This document shows positions 30,401 to 33,216 of a DNA stretch of 33,216 bases, in pieces. The stretch lies in assembly GCF_000338295.1 (NCBI RefSeq), contig NZ_ANMO01000176.1:1-33216 (forward strand). Direction: 5' to 3'. Made by a program: the position numbers and the translations under genes. A model generated the notes under the pieces. That model did no database searches, had not been told where the DNA came from, and saw nothing but the letters and a program-made list of their open reading frames with translations. This stretch comes from Rhodopirellula europaea 6C (lineage in GTDB: Bacteria; Planctomycetota; Planctomycetia; Pirellulales; Pirellulaceae). How positions within the stretch are numbered: the first letter of the stretch is position 1; every line of letters starts with the position of its first letter.

Positions 30401-32033
30401 TATCGCTGACGACTAGCGAATTGATGTCCGAGACTGCGATCCCATATTGACTGTTGTTAATCGCACTGACATTGTCGATCACCAAATCAAGGGCCGGACT
30501 AGTTGTCGCACGAATACCATGACGTGATGGCGAACCAGTCACCGTCAGGTCAGCAATTGTGATTGCGGTCGCCGCCGATCCAATGATCGAGATGACTCCA
30601 TCATCCGGCCCGCCAGACGTCCCGTCGATCACAACATCAGCGGAGCTACCGCTCGCACCCTGCAAGGTTAGGTTCACAGAAACTGCGACCACTTCGTTGT
30701 ATGTCCCTGCTGCCACTGTAATAGTCGCATTGTCATCCGCGACTGCGGTGGCACCTGAGATCGTCGAGAAAATTGCTTGCTCGTACCACGAACCAGTAGC
30801 GTCATCCAGTGCTGCTGCGTTTTCAAACGTGTTGTCGCTCAGCATGTCAGCAAACGTTTGCGATCCGTCAAGCGTCACGCCAGCGGCAATGCTGATAAAG
30901 CGATCTGTTGGATTCGAAAAACTATTGCCCGCGATCGGCGCCGCCAAAGTAGCCCCGCCACCGAGCCCCAAGCCTCCGTTATCAAAAGCATTGTTCACGA
31001 CAGTTAGGTTCGTGACATTCTCGGTACTTCCAATGCCATTGTTAACAAACAAATTGCCACTAATCGTTGCCACATTGACCCATCCTGGGCTGGCTCCACC
31101 GGCAAGAGAAACCCCTGTGACCCAATCTTTGATCACATTATTTTCAATCATCACATTTGATTGGGATGCGGTATTGGCAACCAAAATCCCACGTTTGGCC
31201 AGGGCCGGTGTCTGATCAACGCCGCTGCCATCAATCGTGAGACCCGCGATGGTGACATCATCTGCTTCCACACGAATGACCCCTTCCAGCACTGCTTCGC
31301 TGCCCCGAGCGACATCATTGCCAAGAAGACTCGCGTTCGGACCAACTAATGTCAGTCCCGGAGTGCTGATCAACAAACTTTCCGTGTACGTGCCTGGGGC
31401 AATATTGATAATTGAACCAGAAGTTGCAGCATCGATTGCTTCTTGAATCGTGTCGTATGCAGTGCTGTCAACGGTAACTGGTGCCGTGGGCTCAAAGGTC
31501 AAACCAGCAACATCGTCGCCGCCCGTGCTGACCACACCATCCGCTCCGCCCCAAGTGACAACGGTATCAGCAGTCGGATTTGCTGTAACAAAATCCGAAG
31601 GATTGTCAACGTACAGCAAATCCCCAGCCAACAACTGACGTTGCTCGAGCGTTTCGGGGCTTAGCCTATTTCTCGTGGTGCTCTTGCGCCGTGTGCTCTT
31701 GCGTTGCTTGTCGTTCTTTTTGAAACTTACACCAAACGGCAACATCGCGGTGAAGGGGACGCTGGGTCGTTTTTCGATGGAAACGACGAACGATGGGTTG
31801 GTGATGAAGTTCCAGAGTGCAACGAGCCCAAGACCGATCTTGGTAATCCAACTGCCTTTGAACGCGTTGCGGTAGCGTTCGATGCGTGCCTTTTGACGCT
31901 CGATGAACATCGCCTTCCGTTCGTTGGCTTTGTGCTCCCAACGATTGAATCGTTCCCGCATTTTGTTCATGCGAGCGACGGAGGTGTTTTGAGTGCGGCC
32001 GGCGAAGTTGTGATGACTGGGGCGAATCGACAT
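21432..32033 (-). CDS. Giant LEPR-XLL surface protein with beta-helix, cadherin-like repeats, PKD, Calx-beta and dockerin-like domain
   Basis: Complete, 3533 residues. Order: basic N-terminal module 1-125; LEQRQLL 129-135; right-handed beta-helix about 193-640, opening 'YDTIQEAIDAATSGSIINI' as in pectate-lyase-like folds; an autotransporter-like strand region about 690-810 ('DPGFSPGVIT', 'HDQLAVTGTVDVTGATLDL', 'YDGGDGNDVV'); about 18 cadherin/VCBS-like repeats 978-3052; a PKD domain about 3053-3145 ('HTYADPGTYTITVTVTD'); Calx-beta about 3146-3272 ('VSEDDGTGMFTISVS', 'EGADYDF'); dockerin-like 3417-3481; acidic tail ('FEDDDDSVDG'). The repeats and Calx-beta suggest calcium-dependent rigidity. 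Role: cell-surface adhesin or scaffold, inferred. The N-terminus matches the other giant gene, fixing the ATG at 32033; ribosome site GAGAA about 5 nt upstream. No active site of a known enzyme is seen, and the beta-helix lacks recognisable lyase residues. Confidence 0.95.
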   Translation of the reverse strand: MSIRPSHHNFAGRTQNTSVARMNKMRERFNRWEHKANERKAMFIERQKARIERYRNAFKGSWITKIGLGLVALWNFITNPSFVVSIEKRPSVPFTAMLPFGVSFKKNDKQRKSTRRKSTTRNRLSPETLEQRQLLAGDLLYVDNPSDFVTANPTADTVVTWGGADGVVSTGGDDVAGLTFEPTAPVTVDSTAYDTIQEAIDAATSGSIINIAPGTYTESLLISTPGLTLVGPNASLLGNDVARGSEAVLEGVIRVEADDVTIAGLTIDGSGVDQTPALAKRGILVANTASQSNVMIENNVIKDWVTGVSLAGGASPGWVNVATISGNLFVNNGIGSTENVTNLTVVNNAFDNGGLGLGGGATLAAPIAGNSFSNPTDRFISIAAGVTLDGSQTFADMLSDNTFENAAALDDATGSWYEQAIFSTISGATAVADDNATITVAAGTYNEVVAVSVNLTLQGASGSSADVVIDGTSGGPDDGVISIIGSAATAITIADLTVTGSPSRHGIRATTSPALDLVIDNVSAINNSQYGIAVSDINSLVVSDSMIAGNPTGGIGTFAGVGGATISGSDFSGQTTLPIRNGSTGFTINASGNYFGPASLSDAASVTAFGSVDYTVLLDAALDFETVYVHTSGSQVGSTGRIAEGIAVVNSGGTVVVQDGVYGENIDITQPVALSGTPTINGSLTLSNPGAVLDPGFSPGVITSGDLDVSGATVVLEIVDASGPGSGHDQLAVTGTVDVTGATLDLQLVGAPAPGTSYVLIDNDGSDGVAGEFAGFIDDTEVVVPIIGGSGTVLVAINYDGGDGNDVVATISQPAGAPTTFYADQTYIDQDMGALESGDLVTWTPTNGIYPMPSNVADLVYDFEAFDTIQDATAAAIPAALDGATPLVRSSNVTWFIPEQDGSGSEVSTEAILVTEGDFDTISEFQVAPGFDGTVSSTGGTVQYTSNVEFNGTAKIVYEITDGSGHFIDGEIWVSVVAVNDAPVAQADDFTGVAEDAGLSGNLLVDNGNGADSDEENDTLTIDASSPLTLGNGSVTVNSNGTFTYTPNQSLSAGEAFSDSFTYSLIDDGQTFNLGTGMLEDDFKTSNTVTVNISGTGENDAPVATDDDSYAVNEQPTGLLEVDDASGLLANDTDVDAMDTLSVTEIDDGTTNTPVASGDTVTLAYGDLTINANGSFDYQVTASIAAGDMVDEVFSYTVSDGNGGTDTAEATITITGQNDAPIANDDTYAAVEGAGPISGDLFANTGNGIDSDPDGDTFTVTEIETEIEGVGLTSNPQAIPLTYGTLTINENGTFDYAVSDFPSVDGATETFSYTIEDSNGASATANVTINITGENDLPVAQDDEFDTLEDTALSGNVFDDNGNGPDSDLDEGTMLVASLAPGGDASNGDLTLNPDGSFTYTPDDDFNGTDSFTYLLGDGDGGFGFVADVTITVDPVNDAPVINGAPMAASTDEDTPLTISTLEITDVDVDEAPGTGEVTVDLTVTEGTLSLVDPGALAGGDLDGSDGTMTLTGLLSDVNSALADGLTYTPNANFSGPDELIVDVSDLGNSPTPTKFDDATIALTVDPVNDAPVAVDDDFEATEGDADVTGSVLGNDNDEEIGFDDESDTITVATVQGTAVTGPTTVATDDGGSVIIDTDGSFTYTPSDGEYFGSDSFTYTIVDDGTTPESSNTATVTINYRRVNDKPTAGPVTVTVDEDTSFVDIDVLNAAGTTAGPANEDFQALTITDVTTIPPALGTINVLTVMGTQVIRFTPTTNFNGPVTFTYKVTDNGQTYNSGSGMLENDFKKSDAASVVINVTAVNDSPTVVVPADVTLDENTAAVPTSIGIGPIVVDDADIALGEGPDAMEVTLSVTSGSIAVATAITGTDIDGSDGTLTFSGTRAELNAALASVTYTPNENVNGTDSLVITVDDLGVTAPPASATTTTSVGITIDPVNTAPTVTNGQVFPMTEDQMTPLSINLQTLADDIETPDASLVFTLSSATVGGVPITASEGVLTTGTDGMWSFTTAPDFFGDILIVADVTDTGDPAPTIGNEETTQLMLTISVEAVNDAPVAEDFDTGASIDEDDAVFDGTLGGVEAQISDLATDVDDTLTTSSFTFDNATVAGVPATLGEAGITYDQGSGDFSLDPSVAIYQSLAEGVSAEVIVNFTVTDGSLSDTGTVKFTVVGTNDAPVANDDPDTPGDYAAQADGTLSVAAPGVLDNDTDIDVGDTLEVSSPGTVSATAAGDSDGLTPSILDGASAGSVVINADGSFDYDPEGSLDALLPGETVTVTFTYLANDGLDDSIAPATVSIVVTGVDDAPVAVDDTASTDEDSSVSIDVVDNDFDPDGEDVAVVSIDGMSVAPEDTVTLASGATVTLELDGTLTYDPSGAFDFLDDDDIQPSGSDSFTYTVSDGTLPSSTANVDVDITGVNDAPVAVADDSYTVNEDAVLNGSTVLVNDSDIDGTVVSATQFSSPSNGAVTFNSDGTFTYTPNADFNGTDTFQYQAEDDNGALSAPVDVTITVIAQQDTPEADDDAYSVDEDGTLSVAAPGVLGNDTDVDLDPLTVASPGTITVVTSAAGASPLGGDAAGEVTLNADGSFTYDQQGNFDALDSGEFVIVEFTYEATDTFANSNTATVTITVNGVDDSPVVVDDTATTDEDTASGPINVLGNDTDPEGDTLSITAIDGQTPTVGVPIVLTSGNGTVTLNGDDTLTFDPNGQFEYLAVTEDATETFSYTVSDGNSTTNGDVVVTVTGVNDAPTAANDSATTPEDTLLTDALTGGDVDTSDVPNLEFQVVVDVSNGTLTITDPTTGAFTYMPNKDYVGNDSFSFKVVDGNGGESMERIFAINVTPVNDAPEAAADSYSVDADSTLTADDADGNTTMGDTTDDSVLANDTDVDSPTLTVTEVNGVSGDVGMPVSLTRTGGGPGGTVTVAADGTFTYDPGSDFDDLDETESEDVTFEYTISDGALTSTTTVTITVDGVDDTPTLTVADQIVEEGSPVTITLAGFDPDGDTLTYSVVTGDGMITGVNGDQYTYTPTDGDTVEPIVIGVSDGINSSTASFNITVEDVAPDLSVGMAASIVQGDTFTRTVTFTDPGADADWGYTVDYDDAGAMDSGSIGSGDPKEFALSHTYADPGTYTITVTVTDKDSVVDTETIEVTVEPILTFTVDDLTVSEDDGTGMFTISVSSPIPTGVTIEVTLNTLDLFGATEGADYDFAGGKTVTFEEGDEFKNVSFNITDDALVEGNEGFAVSLSSTYSPGVSGPGANFSDEALALIVDNDNLKINAIKVGSTIWADAFNDFVDGSSPDGRQGYSINPANQFDTLPWINLNQIHVEFNAQVTSTLSASDFAFAGLQGVDTPSITSVDYDPVSHIATLTLSDFIVNDRVTLTVFDTVAAGLGGTIDLDGEYLSALPSGNDSEGGDFVFQFNVLPGDANANEEVNINDASTVYSSRFSFTDGSTSFASFLTGNAYDVRKDLDGSGQVDTADAQFAFGLIPPQTATLPSPPMMSLMAFEDDDDSVDGLGEMSDPSTLEASSVDAALDSLDF
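21591..21785 (-). other. Dockerin-like calcium-binding domain at the C-terminus
   Basis: Residues 3417-3481 hold two F-hand-like loops: DANANEEVNIND (3420-3431) and DLDGSGQVDTAD (3463-3474), each with Asp/Asn at the ligand positions and a hydrophobic residue at position 8. The two loops start 43 residues apart, longer than in classical cellulosomal dockerins, so there is an insertion ('FTDGSTSFASFLTGNAYDVR'). Dockerins bind cohesins. In planctomycetes they occur on many secreted proteins outside any cellulosome, and the partner here is unknown. Confidence 0.75.
22878..29100 (-). repeat. About 18 cadherin/VCBS-like repeats
   Basis: Units of about 85-125 residues begin with variants of 'VNDAPVAxxDxYxxxED' (also QNDAPIA, ENDLPVA, VNDKPTA, VNDSPTV, VNTAPTV, VDDAPVA, QQDTPEA, VDDSPVV, VDDTPTL) and contain 'VLxNDTDxD', 'GTFTYTP' or 'GSFTYD', and 'DSFTYTVSD'. 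This is the pattern of VCBS/cadherin-like (Cadherin_4/5, Big_9) repeats, which bind calcium at the junctions. Two units carry a similar insert ('GQTFNLGTGMLEDDFKTSN' and 'GQTYNSGSGMLENDFKKSD'). Confidence 0.88.
31622..32033 (-). other. Conserved basic N-terminal module preceding LEPR-XLL motif (copy 2)
   Basis: Residues 1-137. The arrangement is the same as in the gene at 18215: identical MSIRPSHHNFAGRTQNTSVA, a basic helix-like stretch to residue 58, hydrophobic 'SWITKIGLGLVALWNFI' (61-77), 'IEKRP', 'FTAMLPFG', a Lys/Arg/Ser/Thr linker (105-123) and LEQRQLLAGD. Similarity stops right after LLAGD, which marks the motif as the border of the shared cassette and perhaps of a processing or sorting site. 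Confidence 0.85.
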
Positions 32034-32444
32034 GGAAATTCTCTAGAAAGCTAAGTCAAATGAATTCGGGAATGAGGCCTTGGGGAAACAAACTTCTGGT
32101 CAAGGCTTGATTGGCTTCAGCGACGTTTTCGTCGCGGGGTGCGGCATGGCCCAGAGGGGCCAGCCAGGAACGTTTGATCACGTCCCAATCAAAGGATGCG
32201 GAGGGCGAAATACTTGCCAACGTGATTGGCAAACCCGCCCTCGTGTGAGCGTGGAAAACAGGATCAGTGACGCACAAAAATCGCCCTGTTTCGCCTCACT
32301 AATCGCACTCTGGCGATTTCGTGGAGTCGCGGTTGCTTGAATGCACCCAACCATTGCGTCTTCTCAATCGAGGTAATTTTGCCGCCAAAAAGCGGCTTGA
32401 AATCAATTCGCTCGAACCCCAGCCCCCCCTTTATTTCACTAGAG
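32034..32444 (-). promoter_or_regulatory. Long structured 5' leader of the 3533-residue giant gene
   Basis: About 410 nt without a credible gene. Four perfect stems are visible: GCGACG/CGTCGC with a 4-nt loop at 32120-32135; TGGCCC/GGGCCA with a 4-nt loop at 32147-32162; TTGCCAA/TTGGCAA with a 5-nt loop at 32214-32232; and GCCGC/GCGGC with a 6-nt loop at 32381-32396. The stretch next to the start (CATTTGACTTAG...GAGAATTTCC on the minus strand) resembles that of the other giant gene. A structured leader RNA is likely but unproven; a promoter inside it cannot be excluded. Confidence 0.5.
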
Positions 32445-32531
32445 GAACAGCATTCGCGCACCCCGTCTCAGGGGTACCAGCTCGAGTATGAGGGGAGATC
32501 CTAACTGGGGGTTTTAGGGGAAACAAGCATT
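32445..32531 (-). promoter_or_regulatory. Conserved leader/promoter block, copy 2
   Basis: Counterpart of 18631-18719. The identical 23-nt core lies at 32496-32518 with the inverted repeat CCTAA-N9-TTAGG on the minus strand. AATGCTTGTT precedes it, and the hairpin ACCCC-N6-GGGGT (32460-32475) follows with a loop different from copy 1 but the same 6-nt loop length. The core begins 463 nt upstream of the ATG. The rest of the leader is far less similar, so this block appears to be under selection. Confidence 0.7.
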
Positions 32532-32823
32532 CAGTTCATTAAAATCCGGAGAATCCCCCTCGCTTGGAAAAAAGTTCCTTGTGACGATAAGCGATCATGT
32601 GAACACCAACCCGTAAAATGCAATCTTTTCCTGCTTTTTTCAGTTCCAAACGCCCCCAACGACACAAAAACTTTTTTTCTTGTGAGTACAAATCCGGCGG
32701 TCGAGCGTACAGACGTTCATTCACTGAACTTCCACTTGGAAACAAACCACCCAACCGGACGAGTGACATTTCGTTCCCTATTGTGATTCGAGCGTCTCAC
32801 CTCCTTGATACCAAGCACCGCTA
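32532..32823 (-). promoter_or_regulatory. Probable promoter region of the 3533-residue giant gene
   Basis: No gene is seen. The part 32560-32700 is relatively AT-rich and holds the string GTACTCACAAGAAAAAAAG (minus strand, 32672-32690) and GTTGGTGTT (32602-32610), both with counterparts upstream of the other giant gene. I cannot assign -35 and -10 boxes with confidence. The conserved spacing to the downstream block suggests the promoter was duplicated with it. Confidence 0.4.
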
Positions 32824-32861
32824 TCAGGCTTATCTCCTGAGAAGACGTATTCGTCGTCTCC
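32824..32861 (-). terminator. Tandem hairpins, possible terminator or RNA element
   Basis: Two adjacent stems: TCAGG/CCTGA with a 7-nt loop (32824-32840), and GAAGACG/CGTCTCC with a 7-nt loop (32841-32861). In the second, one pair is a G-U wobble on the minus strand but an A-C mismatch on the plus strand, which favours a minus-strand RNA. No T-tract follows, so it is not a typical intrinsic terminator. It may end a gene lying beyond the window. Confidence 0.3.
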
Positions 32862-33216
32862 GGGGGACCGCCGAAGAATGCAATGGCCCGTCCCCATTCA
32901 GGCTGCATCCACCGGAAGAACCGGCCATCGCGACTTCACCGCAGGGTCAACCGGACAGGGCATTACGACCTCGTATGCGAACGAAGCTTGGCGTTGAGTC
33001 AGTCGTCTCAGCGATGGAGGACGGCGATCAAAAACCTTGCCAACCACCCGCTGGCAACGGGGGCTTGCACGCCGTTGAGCACAACCCTTGCGTGGGTGGC
33101 TCGTTGTGCGTTGATCGCAGCGTGAGGACCGAATTCTGGCGGATGCGGCTACGGGTGAACCGGCCTTGCTGACGCGGCGGGTTGTGACAGCTTGAGGGGC
33201 GGACGTGAGACTCACT
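32862..33216. other. Region without a supportable gene, possibly a genomic repeat
   Basis: GC-rich and open in several frames on both strands. The predicted peptides are rich in Arg, Ser, Pro and Cys with no domain, no signal peptide and no ribosome site, which is typical of non-coding DNA. The feel of the sequence (e.g. 'ttgcgtgggtggctcgttg', 'ggcggatgcggctac') is that of a dispersed intergenic repeat seen in Rhodopirellula-type genomes, but that is a recollection, not something shown here. Confidence 0.3.

Noticed and set aside
31380-31457. Pectate lyase activity for the beta-helix of the 3533-residue protein
   Set aside because: Only the fold-type opening 'YDTIQEAIDAA' is seen. No catalytic or calcium-site pattern of a lyase family is recognisable.
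22471-31941. Plus- and minus-strand open frames within the 3533-residue gene
   Set aside because: They are shadows of the cadherin-like repeats in other frames. The real frame has a continuous, recognisable domain order.
32618-33215. Open frames of 184 codons (plus) and 105 codons (minus)
   Set aside because: They overlap each other on opposite strands, are rich in Arg/Ser/Pro/Cys, show no domain or start signal, and the plus one crosses the probable promoter region.
32862-33216. Possible group II intron or structural RNA at the right edge
   Set aside because: I could not find a domain V-like hairpin or a consensus 5' end, so there is no support beyond GC-richness.

Overview
The window most probably comes from a planctomycete of the Pirellulaceae (Rhodopirellula-like). 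The reasons are giant secreted proteins with an LEPR-XLL-type motif near the N-terminus (LERRELL and LEQRQLL), small PEP-CTERM proteins next to them, a dockerin at the end of one giant protein, and moderate GC. No RNA genes, transposases, phage genes or CRISPR arrays are visible. Every gene I accept lies on the minus strand. The many long open frames on the plus strand are shadows of two very large, compositionally biased coding regions.

Layout in the direction of transcription (right to left). (1) 33216-32034: no convincing gene. It holds tandem hairpins, a promoter-proximal stretch, a conserved leader block and about 410 nt of structured leader for the first giant gene. (2) 32033-21432: a complete 3533-residue surface protein with an unusual basic N-terminal module, LEPR-XLL motif, right-handed beta-helix, autotransporter-like beta-strand region, about 18 cadherin/VCBS-like repeats, a PKD domain, a Calx-beta domain, a dockerin-like domain and an acidic tail. 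(3) 21318-19152: three closely packed or overlapping genes. Two are tandemly duplicated PEP-CTERM proteins, and the third is a leishmanolysin-like (M8-type) zinc metallopeptidase that also ends in a PEP-CTERM tail. (4) 19151-18216: intergenic DNA with a palindrome, then a second copy of the leader block and a long leader. (5) 18215 to beyond base 1: a second giant protein, of which 6071 codons are in the window. It has the same N-terminal module and LEPR-XLL motif, then a LamG-like domain, about eleven Ig-like repeats, a cadherin-like repeat, a GATase/flavodoxin-like globular domain, two unclassified 'TGLEPVT' units, and an 11-kb array of beta-helix (haemagglutinin-like) repeats that runs off the edge.

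The genes read as a cell-surface or matrix locus: two huge adhesin/scaffold proteins, two small exosortase-type substrates and a secreted protease. The most interesting signal is outside the obvious domains. Both giant genes carry a closely related block of about 88 nt, roughly 410-505 nt upstream of the start codon, with an identical 23-nt core and a hairpin whose loop has changed while its stem is kept. The encoded proteins are about 80% identical over their first 100 residues and then unrelated. This suggests that promoter, RNA leader and export module were duplicated as one cassette and joined to different surface bodies.
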